Of a stretch of DNA of 40,807 nt, positions 6,946-14,864 are shown one piece after another. The translations under genes were made by a program, and so were the position numbers. This DNA comes from Myxococcales bacterium UBA1660. GTDB lineage: Bacteria > Myxococcota_A > Polyangia > Polyangiales > Houyiibacteriaceae. Below the pieces are notes generated by a model. It saw only the letters and a list, made by a program, of their open reading frames with translations. It was not told the origin of the DNA and did not search any database. The stretch covers positions 1 through 40,807 of the forward strand of contig DCLA01000032.1 of assembly GCA_002320815.1 (NCBI GenBank), read 5' to 3'. The number at the start of each line of letters is the position of its first letter. The stretch's first letter is position 1.

Positions 6946-8870
6946 GGGATGGTCGGCAGCCCCTCGTCGAAGGAGGCGAAGAAGGCGTTGATGGACGAGC
7001 GGATGGTCGAGTCGTCGAAGGCGACGAAGTGCCCGCCCGGAGCCTGGAGGAGCGCGGCGGTAGCCGCCCCGTCCGCGACGTTGCCCTGGACCGGACCGGC
7101 GACCGGCGGGAGGTCCACGAGGTCCATCGCCGGGATGGCCTGGAGCGCCGGGTCTCGAAGCGGGATCCGCGCGGCGACCGCGAGGGCCTCGATGGCCCGC
7201 GGGGGCGTGTATTGGTCGGTGATCCCCTCGGTCTGCAGGATGCTCTTCGGCGCGAACCCGGGCCGGGGATCGTGGAAGAGCATCGAGACGTAGTTCGTGG
7301 GGTCGGCCACGTCGGTCCAGGTCTGCACGAGGGCGAGCATCGGGTGCTCGTAGACCAGGTGTTCTTCCTCGATGCCCGCCGCCGACGTGCTGCGGAACTG
7401 GAGGAGGAGCGCCACGAGCTGGGGGATGTCCACGGGCTCGACCTTGTCCACCAGCGCGATCGCCAGGTGCCCGCCCGCGCCGCTGAGGACCCCGCCCCGC
7501 GCTTGGTCGTCGATGGCGAGGAAGAGGGGCCCGTTGAGCCCTCCCTGGGAGTGGCCGTAGAAGTACATCCGATCGGGATCCAGGAAGGTGCCCGTGCCGA
7601 TGGCTCGCGGGGCGACCTCGGGGTTCCCCCGCACGAAGGCGGCCTGGGCCACCACGTCGAGGGCCGCCTGGCGCGCGTTGTCCCGCAGGGCGAGGGGGTT
7701 GAGGAAGTTGAAGACGAGCGCCTCGGGGCCGGACTCGGTGGGGTTCCGATCACCGTGGTGGATCTGGTCGACCCCCATCACCGCGTAGCCCTCGCGGGCG
7801 AGGTCCCGGGCGACGCCGTTGCGGACGAAGGTCCGGTAGTCGCCGCCGGTCCCGTGGGCGTAGAGCACGACGGGCCATCCGCTGGCAGGCGCTTCGCCGA
7901 CGGGGACCGAGATGGCATATCGCGCCTCGTACTCACCGTGGACCGTGGGAACCCCGTCGACGACGGTGAGCTCGCCGCCGCCCTCGAGGTAGGGGATGGT
8001 GCCGCTCTGGAAGATGGGCGACAGGTACGCGCCCTCGACGAGCCGGTAGTCGTCGGTGTCCTCGAGGAATGCTTCGCTCAGCGAGCGCCGCAGCGGAGGC
8101 TCCTGGTCCACCAGCCAATCGCGAGCGGCCTCCAGCTCCGCCGTCGGGTGCTGCGTGGTGAAGACCGTGAGGTTCACGATCGAGTCTTCGGCGACCCCGG
8201 CCTCGGCCAGGGCGGCGACGGCCGGCGCATAGAGCGCGGCCGCGGCCGCGTCGCCGCTTCCGCCGAGGATCGCGTCCAGCGTGGCCGAGCGACGCATCGC
8301 CCCGCCCGCGCTCGCCTCGAGCCCATCGGTGAGCGCGATGACGTAGGTGGTCTCGGGGTCGAGGACGAGCCCGTGGGGCGGCCGCACCGCGAGGGTGTTC
8401 CCCGGCCAGTAGCGCGTCGGGGGAGCCCAGAAGTGGGTCTCCACCGGGAAGCGCCGGCCGCGTTCCGCACCGGTCACGGCGACCCCGACGACCGTCGACG
8501 AGGCGTCCATCGATGCCGCCGCGTCCGCCGGCAAGGTGCTCTCGTCGAGCTCGGTGTCGAAACGGAAGTAGGCCGGCGCACTGACGCTGTACCCGGTGAC
8601 CCGGGCCGTGATCGCGGCCTTGTAGTCTTCGATGGTTTGCACGGCGACCGGGTTGGGGAAGCTCCGGACGTCGATGTGGCCGTCCGACGTCAGCCGCAGA
8701 TCGGTCGGCCAGGGCGTGTCGAAGAAGGTCGCCCCGCGCGCATCCACCTCGGCCGCGGGGAGCTCGTGGACCGCCGTTCCTCCAGGTCCGGTCTCGCAGC
8801 CGAGCCCCGCGAGGGTGAGGAGCAGGAGCCACGGGCGGACCGACGCGAGGCGGGGGGAGAAGCGAGTCAT
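6942..8870 (-). CDS. Alpha/beta-hydrolase (lipase/esterase-like) lipoprotein
   Basis: The start at 8870 gives a 642-residue protein with a lipoprotein-like signal peptide (PWLLLLTLAGLGC); an upstream in-frame start would bury it. The catalytic part has VVLYAHGTGGD (oxyanion-hole region) and FYGHSQGGLNG, the G-x-S-x-G nucleophile elbow. A terminal GGHFVAFDD could supply the histidine. The N-terminal 250 residues look like the extended domain of secreted lipases of the VolA/virulence-factor-lipase type (inferred). It is probably anchored to the outer membrane and acts on lipids or esters. It overlaps the next gene by 4 bases. Confidence 0.82.
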   Translation of the reverse strand: MTRFSPRLASVRPWLLLLTLAGLGCETGPGGTAVHELPAAEVDARGATFFDTPWPTDLRLTSDGHIDVRSFPNPVAVQTIEDYKAAITARVTGYSVSAPAYFRFDTELDESTLPADAAASMDASSTVVGVAVTGAERGRRFPVETHFWAPPTRYWPGNTLAVRPPHGLVLDPETTYVIALTDGLEASAGGAMRRSATLDAILGGSGDAAAAALYAPAVAALAEAGVAEDSIVNLTVFTTQHPTAELEAARDWLVDQEPPLRRSLSEAFLEDTDDYRLVEGAYLSPIFQSGTIPYLEGGGELTVVDGVPTVHGEYEARYAISVPVGEAPASGWPVVLYAHGTGGDYRTFVRNGVARDLAREGYAVMGVDQIHHGDRNPTESGPEALVFNFLNPLALRDNARQAALDVVAQAAFVRGNPEVAPRAIGTGTFLDPDRMYFYGHSQGGLNGPLFLAIDDQARGGVLSGAGGHLAIALVDKVEPVDIPQLVALLLQFRSTSAAGIEEEHLVYEHPMLALVQTWTDVADPTNYVSMLFHDPRPGFAPKSILQTEGITDQYTPPRAIEALAVAARIPLRDPALQAIPAMDLVDLPPVAGPVQGNVADGAATAALLQAPGGHFVAFDDSTIRSSINAFFASFDEGLPTIP

Positions 8871-8934
8871 GCCGCCGCAGTGTCGTGCCCCACCGCAGGG
8901 GACGCAATCGCGCTCTTCGGCAGTGCGGGACGGG

Positions 8935-9831
8935 TCAGTCGTCGTCGCCCGGGAGCCAGACGTAGTCGGCCGCCGGCGGGTCGGCCTCGAGCAGGGTGTC
9001 GAGCTCGTCCTCATCGGCCGCGACGAGGACGGTGCGATACGGCGCCGCGCCGCGCCGGGCGGCCCGGTTGGGGATCCCCAGCCCCGCGCGGACGTGCATG
9101 GCGCCGGCGAAGACGACCATCCGGGTGGGCGCGTCGCTCCGCTCGATGGCCTCGGCGACGCGCTCGGCCATGGTCTCGTCCCAGACGACCTGCGCGGTGT
9201 AGAAGCGCTCGAGGGCGGCTTCGTCGTCTGCGCCGTGATGCGCGCCGCCGAGCTCGGCCATGACCAGCGCGCGGTGCGCCTCGTCTTCGAGGTCCAGCGG
9301 CGGCAGCGCCTCGCGCTGCTCGGGCGAGAGGGCCTCGAGCCCCTCGCTGGCCACCGTGCGGGTGACCTCGGTGGGCGCGTTCAGGGCGACCAGCGGGACG
9401 GCGTGCGACCGGGTCCACTCGAGGATCGGCCGATAGAACGAGTAGTCGAAGCCCCAGCGTTGATCCCACTCGCTCCGGCGACGCAGGTTGGTCTCGTCGA
9501 GGCGCCCGGCGGTCCAGTCGTCGAGGACCGGCTGGAAGGGGTACTGGAACATCTCCATGCCCAGGGCGATCGAGGGGTGACGCTCGTAGAGGGCCCGGAG
9601 GATCCGGTACTGCGCGGCGTGGTCCTCCGAGCGATCGTGCACCTCGCCGACGTAGATCACCTTGGCTCGCTCGAGGTCGGTGAGCATCTCCGCTTCGGTG
9701 ACCTCCTCCCCGTCCGCGGTGGCGACGATCCGCTCGGCGGCCGCGCGGGCGCGGACCACGTCGGCGGCGCTGTCGGGTGGGTCCTTGGGAGCGCAGGTGG
9801 CGACCAGGAGCACGGCGAGGGCGGCCTTCAT
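8935..9831 (-). CDS. ChaN-like (DUF399) lipoprotein
   Basis: The 298-residue protein starts MKAALAVLLVATC, a short lipoprotein signal with Cys13. Family motifs are VIYVGEVHDR (GE.H signature near the N-terminus), ALGMEMFQ, the NLRRRSEWDQRWGFDYSFYRP block, and VVFAGAMHVRAGLGIPNR near the C-terminus, matching the G.xH..GLG.P signature of ChaN. Campylobacter ChaN is an iron-regulated heme-binding lipoprotein; the fold belongs to the TIKI/EreA-like group, so an enzymatic role is possible. It is divergent from a TetR regulator, with a 9-bp inverted repeat between them. Confidence 0.82.
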   Translation of the reverse strand: MKAALAVLLVATCAPKDPPDSAADVVRARAAAERIVATADGEEVTEAEMLTDLERAKVIYVGEVHDRSEDHAAQYRILRALYERHPSIALGMEMFQYPFQPVLDDWTAGRLDETNLRRRSEWDQRWGFDYSFYRPILEWTRSHAVPLVALNAPTEVTRTVASEGLEALSPEQREALPPLDLEDEAHRALVMAELGGAHHGADDEAALERFYTAQVVWDETMAERVAEAIERSDAPTRMVVFAGAMHVRAGLGIPNRAARRGAAPYRTVLVAADEDELDTLLEADPPAADYVWLPGDDD

Positions 9832-9872
9832 CGGCGGGACCATGCCCGCTGGGCTCCCGCGGAGCAACGCCC

Positions 9873-9898
9873 CGCACCGTGGGGCGACTCACGGTGCG
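9873..9898. promoter_or_regulatory. Inverted-repeat operator candidate between chaN-like gene and tetR
   Basis: CGCACCGTG, 8-nt spacer, CACGGTGCG: a perfect 9-bp inverted repeat in the divergent intergenic region. Size and position suit a homodimeric repressor such as the adjacent TetR protein. It could regulate both directions. Confidence 0.5.
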
Positions 9899-9929
9899 TG
9901 AGGTCCCGACGAGGACCCCGGCACCGGAT

Positions 9930-9958
9930 TTGACCTGGGTCGCCGGCATGCACAGGAT
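9930..9958 (+). promoter_or_regulatory. Candidate tetR promoter
   Basis: TTGACC, 17-base spacer, CAGGAT. The -10 ends 9 nt before the ATG at 9968, so the transcript would have almost no leader. Confidence 0.45.
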
Positions 9959-9967
9959 GGGGGTCCC

Positions 9968-10570
9968 ATGGGCGGCAGACCGCGAGCATTCGACGAGCAG
10001 ACCGTGCTGGACCGAGCGATGGAGCTCTTCTGGCGGGACGGGTACGCCGCGACCTCGCTGCAGGCCCTCCTCGACCACATGGGGATCAGCCGCCAGAGCC
10101 TCTACAACGCCTTCGGCGACAAGAAGCAGCTCTACCTGGCCTGCCTGGACCGCTACGCCCAGCGGCGGCTGAGCGCGATGCTCACCGACCTCGAGGGGCC
10201 CGGCGCGGGCTACGGGGACATCATCAGCTTCTTCGAGAGCTTCCGGCGCGAGAAGAGCCGGCCGGCCTCGGAGCCCCCGCGCGCGTGCCTGATCGGGCGG
10301 ACCTGTGTGGAGCTCAAGGCCGAGGACGAAGCGCTGCGCGAAAAGGTGCACCAGCACATGGAGCGCATCTACGAGGCGTTCCAGAACGCGCTGACCAACG
10401 CCGTCGACCGTGGCGAGATCGAGACTCTGGAGCTCGCCCCGGTCGCGCGACACCTGACCGCGACCCTCCAGGGGCTGGGCATCATGGCCCGGTCCGGGGT
10501 CGCTCCGGAGCACCTCGGGGACGCCCTCCGGGTGGCGCTCTCGGTGATCCGTCCCCGCGCCCAGGGCTGA
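9968..10570 (+). CDS. TetR/AcrR family transcriptional regulator
   Basis: The 200-residue protein has an N-terminal helix-turn-helix of TetR type (residues 7-52): TVLDRAMELFWRDGYAATSL, then ALLDHMGISRQSLYNAFGDK. The pattern G-x-S-x-x-(S/T)-L-Y-x-x-F-x-x-K is diagnostic. The remainder is the helical ligand-binding and dimer domain, with two cysteines close to residue 105-115 (ACLIGRTCVEL). The start matches family beginnings (MGGRPRAFDEQ). It is divergent from the chaN-like gene. It probably represses itself and/or that gene through the 9873-9898 repeat. The ligand is unknown. Confidence 0.93.
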   Translation: MGGRPRAFDEQTVLDRAMELFWRDGYAATSLQALLDHMGISRQSLYNAFGDKKQLYLACLDRYAQRRLSAMLTDLEGPGAGYGDIISFFESFRREKSRPASEPPRACLIGRTCVELKAEDEALREKVHQHMERIYEAFQNALTNAVDRGEIETLELAPVARHLTATLQGLGIMARSGVAPEHLGDALRVALSVIRPRAQG

Positions 10571-10629
10571 ACTCCGCGGCGGGGCTGAACTCCGCGCGGC
10601 AGGGCTGAACTCCCCGCTCGGCCGAACTC
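10564..10629. repeat. Three tandem copies of GGGCTGAACTCC
   Basis: Exact copies begin at 10564, 10582 and 10602, with a degenerate reverse-like copy (GCCGAACTCAGCC) around 10621. The first copy contains the tetR stop codon. They fill the short gap between convergent tetR and the SUFU gene. This may be a small duplication or a decayed terminator. Confidence 0.6.
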
Positions 10630-11686
10630 AGCCGATCACGCGGATGAGCTCGCCGCGGGCGCCGCGCACGTCGGTGGGCTCGACGATGAGGGTGACCCCG
10701 TCGAGGCCCGGCCACTCGTAGCGGCCCCGCTTGGTCTCCAGGGTCTCCGCCATCATCGACGCGGCGTCCCAGGGCACCGCGAGGACCAGCTCGCTGCCTT
10801 CGACCTTGGACCCCGGCGCGAGCCCCGGCGCGAACACCACCGAGACCCCGCGCCCGACCAGCTTGAACGTGCGGTTGTAGGGGAGCCGGAGGCGCAACAT
10901 CCGGAGCAGGTCCCGGACCGCGATGGCGCCGACCGTGATCTCCAGCCCGGTGTTCAGTCGGTCCCAGCGGACCACCGAGGCGAAGGAGGAGCCGTGGGAC
11001 GAGCCGTCGGTACGCGCGCCCTTCTTGCAGGCCTTGGCGAAGTCCGCGTCGGCCAGGAGCGAGCCCCGGCCCGGATAGGTGACCAGCAGCGGGTTGCGCT
11101 CCGCGGCCAGCTCGAGGAAGCCATCGCAGCGCCAGTCCCGGACCGCGTCCACCTCGTCCTTGGTGGCGCCGACCACCTGCACGAAGGAGATCGATCCGTT
11201 GCGGGTCTCGATGGGTTCGAGCTGGGGATCCTGGGTGAAGAGGACGGCCTCGAGCTGGGTGTTGCGCAGACCGCCCATGGGACCGTTGAGCTCCATGTGG
11301 TCGCCGGGGCGGAAGATGTTGGAGCTGCGGAAGACGTAGCGCGCGAGGCGCTGGAGCATGTGGACCGGCCACGTCGGGGGCTCGGCGCCCGCTTGCCGGG
11401 CGAGCCGGAAGGTGAGCTCGAAGCCCCAGCCGCTCACCCCGGGTCGCGCGGGGAAGCTGGTCTCTTCGTCGAAGAGCTGAGTCAGCCCGTAGGTGACGTA
11501 GTGCCAATGGTCGCCGGCCACGAAGGCGCTGACCCCGTGGAGCGGCTCCTCGGCGCTGCCCTCCTCTTCCGGGGTCCAGTGCCGCGGCTCTTCCTGGTAG
11601 CCGTAGAGCTTCGCCATCGCCGTGGCGATGGCGGCCATGCCCGGAGCGAAGTCCTTCGCGGTGGTGGTGATGTCCATGGCGTGCAT
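10628..11686 (-). CDS. Suppressor-of-fused (SUFU) domain protein
   Basis: The 352-residue protein shows the SUFU domain: PLHGVSAFVAGDHWHYVTYG, LTQLF, SGWGFELTFRL, PTWPVHMLQRLARYVF, and HMELNGP. The second half (NPLLVTYPGRGSLLADADFA and AIAVRDLLRMLRLRLPYNR) continues the longer bacterial SUFU arrangement. In animals SUFU restrains Gli factors in Hedgehog signalling. In bacteria SUFU-fold proteins are often immunity proteins in polymorphic toxin loci, but no toxin gene is adjacent here, so function is open. It has no signal peptide. An alternative start lies at 11677. The promoter region holds an 11-bp-spaced direct repeat. Confidence 0.88.
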   Translation of the reverse strand: MHAMDITTTAKDFAPGMAAIATAMAKLYGYQEEPRHWTPEEEGSAEEPLHGVSAFVAGDHWHYVTYGLTQLFDEETSFPARPGVSGWGFELTFRLARQAGAEPPTWPVHMLQRLARYVFRSSNIFRPGDHMELNGPMGGLRNTQLEAVLFTQDPQLEPIETRNGSISFVQVVGATKDEVDAVRDWRCDGFLELAAERNPLLVTYPGRGSLLADADFAKACKKGARTDGSSHGSSFASVVRWDRLNTGLEITVGAIAVRDLLRMLRLRLPYNRTFKLVGRGVSVVFAPGLAPGSKVEGSELVLAVPWDAASMMAETLETKRGRYEWPGLDGVTLIVEPTDVRGARGELIRVIG

Positions 11687-11697
11687 CGCGACGCCCG

Positions 11698-11746
11698 ATC
11701 GTACGGTCGGCCGAAGACCGACCTTCCGTCACCCGAACGTCACCCG
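11698..11746 (-). promoter_or_regulatory. SUFU-gene promoter region with tandem direct repeats
   Basis: On the minus strand two copies of CGGGTGACG (11738-11746 and 11727-11735) are spaced 11 bp, one helical turn, upstream of a TACGAT -10 candidate (11698-11703). No good -35 hexamer is seen. This layout suits an activator such as an OmpR/PhoB-type dimer. The -10 lies 11 nt before the start codon at 11686. Confidence 0.4.
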
Positions 11747-11795
11747 GCGCCATCGTCCCCCATCCCGAGAGGGTCAGCAAGGGCCCTCGCCGGGG

Positions 11796-12467
11796 CTACT
11801 CGGGGTCCTCTTCGAGGTTCACCCAGCGGGCGTCACCGGCCGCGAAGTGCTCCTTCTTCCAGATGGGCACCGTCTCCTTGAAGCGGTCGATCACCAGACG
11901 GCAGGCGCGGAAGGCCTCGGCGCGATGGGGCGCGGAGGCGGCGACGACGACGGCGCGCTCGCCCACGCGCAGCGGACCGACGCGGTGGATCGCGGCCAGA
12001 CGCGCCTCGGGCACCTCCGCGGCGACGCCCTCCAAGACGCGGCGTGCCTCGGTGAGCGCGAGGGTCGGGTGGGCCTCGTATTCGAGCCCATCCACGCCGC
12101 GCCCCTCGGCGTGGTCCCGGACCACCCCGACGAAGAGCGCCACCCCGCCCGCGCTGGCGTGGTCGACAGCCGCGTAGACCTCGTCGATCGAGAGCGGCTC
12201 GGAGCGGATGTCGACCAGGACCACCGGGCTCCCACCGGCGACCGGGGGCAGCACGTCGACCTCGTCGGCCGCGCCGAAGAGCGCGTCGGCGGCGGCGAAG
12301 TCGCCGTTGCGAGCGAAGCGCATGCGCGCGAGATGGGGCCGGAGCGCCGGGTGTCGCGCCCCGAGAAGCTCCCGGAGCGCCGGCGTGTTCAGCGGCTCGG
12401 CGGACGTCACCTCTTCTTCCGAGACACCGGCCAGCTCTCGGGCCGCCGCGTGGTAGCGCACCTTCAT
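11796..12467 (-). CDS. Fused molybdopterin synthase MoaD-MoaE (MoaX-like)
   Basis: The start at 12467 gives 223 residues. Residues 1-79 are MoaD-like, a ubiquitin fold beginning MKVRYHAAARELAG and ending VLPPVAGG. Residues about 83-223 are MoaE-like: VALFVGVVRDHAEGR, LEYEAHP, and DRFKETVPIWKKEHF with the conserved lysines of the synthase active site. MoaD normally needs a free C-terminal Gly-Gly to carry the thiocarboxylate sulfur; here it is internal (78-79). In Mycobacterium tuberculosis the similar fusion MoaX is reported to be cleaved after Gly-Gly, so processing is likely here too. Role: sulfur insertion into precursor Z in molybdenum cofactor synthesis. No other moa gene is nearby. An upstream in-frame ATG (12539) would add an unconserved leader. 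Confidence 0.9.
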   Translation of the reverse strand: MKVRYHAAARELAGVSEEEVTSAEPLNTPALRELLGARHPALRPHLARMRFARNGDFAAADALFGAADEVDVLPPVAGGSPVVLVDIRSEPLSIDEVYAAVDHASAGGVALFVGVVRDHAEGRGVDGLEYEAHPTLALTEARRVLEGVAAEVPEARLAAIHRVGPLRVGERAVVVAASAPHRAEAFRACRLVIDRFKETVPIWKKEHFAAGDARWVNLEEDPE

Positions 12468-12520
12468 CGGCGGACCGTCCCAGGCATCCGGGACCGCTGC
12501 AAGCGGGGGGTGGCACCGGC

Positions 12521-12907
12521 GTGCAGGTGGGTTACTCATCAGGGGTGTCCGCCAAGTCATCCACGCCGGCCCCGGCGAAGAAGCCTGCCCCCCAGGCGAG
12601 CGACGACAAGGTCCTGATCCACGGTCGCACGGACGACGGGAAGGGCCTCAAGGTGCTCCGCAAGCGCAACGACGAGCTCTCCCTCGGCGAGGTGCGCCCG
12701 CTCGAGGAGGGCAAGGCGATCAGCGGTGAGGTGGTGAGCCTCACGCCCCACGCCGAGATGCCCCTGCTCTGCGACGTGAAGGTCGAAGCCGACGTGCGGC
12801 CGGCCAACGGTGGCTCTCGGTCGGGACCTGCCCGGGTGAGCAACCCGAGCTACCGCTCCGGCTGGGACCGGATGTGGGGCAAGCGCCGCAAGGCCCAGGT
12901 GAACTAG
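12521..12907 (+). CDS. Small conserved hypothetical protein
   Basis: A 128-residue, hydrophilic, basic protein with no signal peptide or membrane helix. It begins with a Lys/Ala/Pro-rich disordered segment, then DKVLIHGRTDDGKGLKVLRK and EVRPLEEGKAISGEVVSL, and ends NPSYRSGWDRMWGKRRKAQ. Possible starts are GTG at 12521, 12527 or 12545; the last best fits an MSAKSS-type beginning. It is divergent from moaDE by 53-77 bases. I have an impression of similar proteins in other deltaproteobacteria, but I cannot assign a function. Confidence 0.6.
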   Translation: MQVGYSSGVSAKSSTPAPAKKPAPQASDDKVLIHGRTDDGKGLKVLRKRNDELSLGEVRPLEEGKAISGEVVSLTPHAEMPLLCDVKVEADVRPANGGSRSGPARVSNPSYRSGWDRMWGKRRKAQVN

Positions 12908-12918
12908 ACTCTGGCGGG

Positions 12919-14010
12919 ATGGGGGACCGAGGGACCATGTGCGGGCTGACCCTGCTCGCGGCGCTGGTGTGGGGTTGCAGCGGCGGGGGCTCCCCGGCGA
13001 CCGACGACACCGCAAACGATGGAGGCGTCCCGGACGCGGGGCACGACATCGGCGACGACGCGGGGCCGAGCCCGAGCGACGCCGGGCCGGACGCCGAGCT
13101 CCCCGAGGGATGCCCCGCCTGCACCGCCAGCGCGCCCTGGGCGTGCGCGCCCTGCCTACCTGTCCCGCTCCAGGAGATCAGCGCCACCACGCTCGAGGGC
13201 GCGGTGGTGATCGCCGGCGGCTTCGAGTCCCCCGCGTCCATCGTCACCACGGTGCGCCGCTTCGACGGCGCGAGCTGGAGCACGCTGCCGGACCTCCCCG
13301 CGCCCCGCCATCATCTCGCGCTGGTCGGCCTCGACGGAGACCTCTATGCGATCGGCGGCATGGAGACCCTCTCGTTCGAGCCGCGCGCCGAGGGCTGGGT
13401 CCTCCGGTCCGGCGCGGACGCCTGGGCCACCATCGCTCCGCTGCCCGAAGCCCGCGCCGCCGGCGCCGCGGCGGCCCTCGGCGGCGAGGTGATCTTCGCC
13501 GCGGGGCAGGGTCCGGGCGCGACGACCAGCGAGCAGCTGGCGAGCGCCGCGCCCGTCTTCCGCTACGACCCCGCCGAAGACCGGTGGTCCACGGGTTCGC
13601 CCATTCCCACGCCTCGGGAGCACGTGGCCTACTTCGCGCACGCGGGCGAGCTCTGGGTCCTGGCCGGGCGGTCCATCGCCCTCACGCCGACCCTGGCCAC
13701 GGTGGAGATCTACGACCCGGCGAGCGACACCTGGCGCGACGGGCCGGACTCCCCGACGCCCCACGGAGGCGCGGCGGCGACGGTGCTCGATGGGGTCGCG
13801 TATCTCGGTGGCGGCGAGGAGCGCGACCAGGCGCTGCGCACGTTCGAGGCTCTGGATCTCGCGAGCGGCGAGTGGCGCACCCTGGCGCCGATCCCGACTC
13901 CGCGTCACGGTCACGCGATGGCCGCGCTGGCGGGCCGGGTCCTGGTGATCGGCGGCGCCAATCGGCCCGTCTTCGCGGCGGTGCCCACCGTCGAAGCCTA
14001 CGCGCCCTGA
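12919..14010 (+). CDS. Kelch-repeat lipoprotein
   Basis: The 363-residue protein starts MGDRGTMCGLTLL, with a lipoprotein signal ending VWGC (Cys20). A Gly/Asp/Ala-rich linker follows (DDTANDGG, DAGPSPSDAGPDA). A small Cys cluster (GCPACTASAPWACAPC) precedes about five to six Kelch-like blades: GGFESP...VRRFDGASWSTLPDLP, YAIGGME, VFRYDPAEDRWSTGSPIPTPR, EIYDPASDTWRDGPDSPTP, and ALDLASGEWRTLAPIPTPRH. It should form a beta-propeller on the cell surface or periplasm. Its partner is unknown. The start at 12919 gives a basic residue before the hydrophobic core; a later ATG at 12937 would not. Confidence 0.85.
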   Translation: MGDRGTMCGLTLLAALVWGCSGGGSPATDDTANDGGVPDAGHDIGDDAGPSPSDAGPDAELPEGCPACTASAPWACAPCLPVPLQEISATTLEGAVVIAGGFESPASIVTTVRRFDGASWSTLPDLPAPRHHLALVGLDGDLYAIGGMETLSFEPRAEGWVLRSGADAWATIAPLPEARAAGAAAALGGEVIFAAGQGPGATTSEQLASAAPVFRYDPAEDRWSTGSPIPTPREHVAYFAHAGELWVLAGRSIALTPTLATVEIYDPASDTWRDGPDSPTPHGGAAATVLDGVAYLGGGEERDQALRTFEALDLASGEWRTLAPIPTPRHGHAMAALAGRVLVIGGANRPVFAAVPTVEAYAP

Positions 14011-14042
14011 AACCCCTGCCCCCTCGCCGCCGTCCCCGACCC

Positions 14043-14864
14043 ATGAAGCGCTACCGCGGGATCCCCATCCGCTACCAAGCCGACCCCGAACCCCTGGGGC
14101 CGCTCCTCGCGGAACGCTTCGTCGCCCTCCCCCCGGACGACGCGACCCGGAGCTGGATCGACGACGCCTTCGAGCGGCCCAACCGGGGCATGGCCCTGGC
14201 GGCTCGGGCCGTCGCGCGGACCTTCTTGAGCGACTACGACGCCAACGCCCTCACCGGTACCCACGACATGCGGGTCGTCGGGTCCGAACAGCTCCGCTGG
14301 CTCCTCCGGGCCGCCGAGCTCGGCGCGGGCGGTCGACTCCTCGACGTCGGCGCCGGCGACGGCAACGTGACCCGCGAGCTGGCTCCCCTCTTCGACCACG
14401 TGGCGACCACCGAGGTCTCCCGGGGGATGGCCAAGCGGCTCCGGGAGCGCGGCTACACCTGCCACGAGGTGGACCTGGTCGAGCAGCCTCTGGAGGTCGA
14501 CGAGCCCTACCAGGCCATCGCGCTGCTCAACGTGATCGACCGGACCAGCCACCCCATCTCCCTGTTGGAGGCGATCCCGCCGCTCATGGCCCCCGGGGGG
14601 TGGCTGCTCATCGCGGTTCCCCTGCCGCTCCAGCCCCACGTGCACGTGGGCCCGGCGACCGTGGATCCGGAAGAGATGCTCCCGGCGGATCGGTCGAGCT
14701 GGGAGGCCGCGGCGCGAGAGCTCGAGCGCGCGCTGCTCCGCCCCCTGGGCTACGACGTGCGCGCCCTCGCCCGCACCCCCTACCTCTGTCGCGGGGGGAG
14801 CCGGCGGCCGGTGGTCCAGCTGGACGACGCGCTCTTCCTCTGCACCCGCGCGGTCAGCGGATGA
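14043..14864 (+). CDS. DREV/METTL9-type methyltransferase
   Basis: The 273-residue protein has a SAM-binding Rossmann core. Motif I is LDVGAGDGNVT (100-110), followed by HVATTEVSRGMAKRLRERGY. The LLNVIDR segment (161-167) corresponds to the LNxxDR active-site stretch of METTL9/DREV enzymes. The C-terminus keeps PYLCRGG and LDDALFL, also hallmarks of that family. Human METTL9 methylates histidine at the pi nitrogen in HxH motifs. The bacterial substrate is unknown. The protein itself has HVH at residues 199-201. There is no signal peptide, so it is cytosolic. It starts 32 bases after the Kelch gene stop, and its 3' end overlaps the convergent gene by 11 bases. Confidence 0.82.
   Translation: MKRYRGIPIRYQADPEPLGPLLAERFVALPPDDATRSWIDDAFERPNRGMALAARAVARTFLSDYDANALTGTHDMRVVGSEQLRWLLRAAELGAGGRLLDVGAGDGNVTRELAPLFDHVATTEVSRGMAKRLRERGYTCHEVDLVEQPLEVDEPYQAIALLNVIDRTSHPISLLEAIPPLMAPGGWLLIAVPLPLQPHVHVGPATVDPEEMLPADRSSWEAAARELERALLRPLGYDVRALARTPYLCRGGSRRPVVQLDDALFLCTRAVSG

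Noticed and set aside
12905..12910. TAGACT -10 element before the Kelch lipoprotein
   Set aside because: It overlaps the stop codon of the preceding gene and has no -35 at proper distance.
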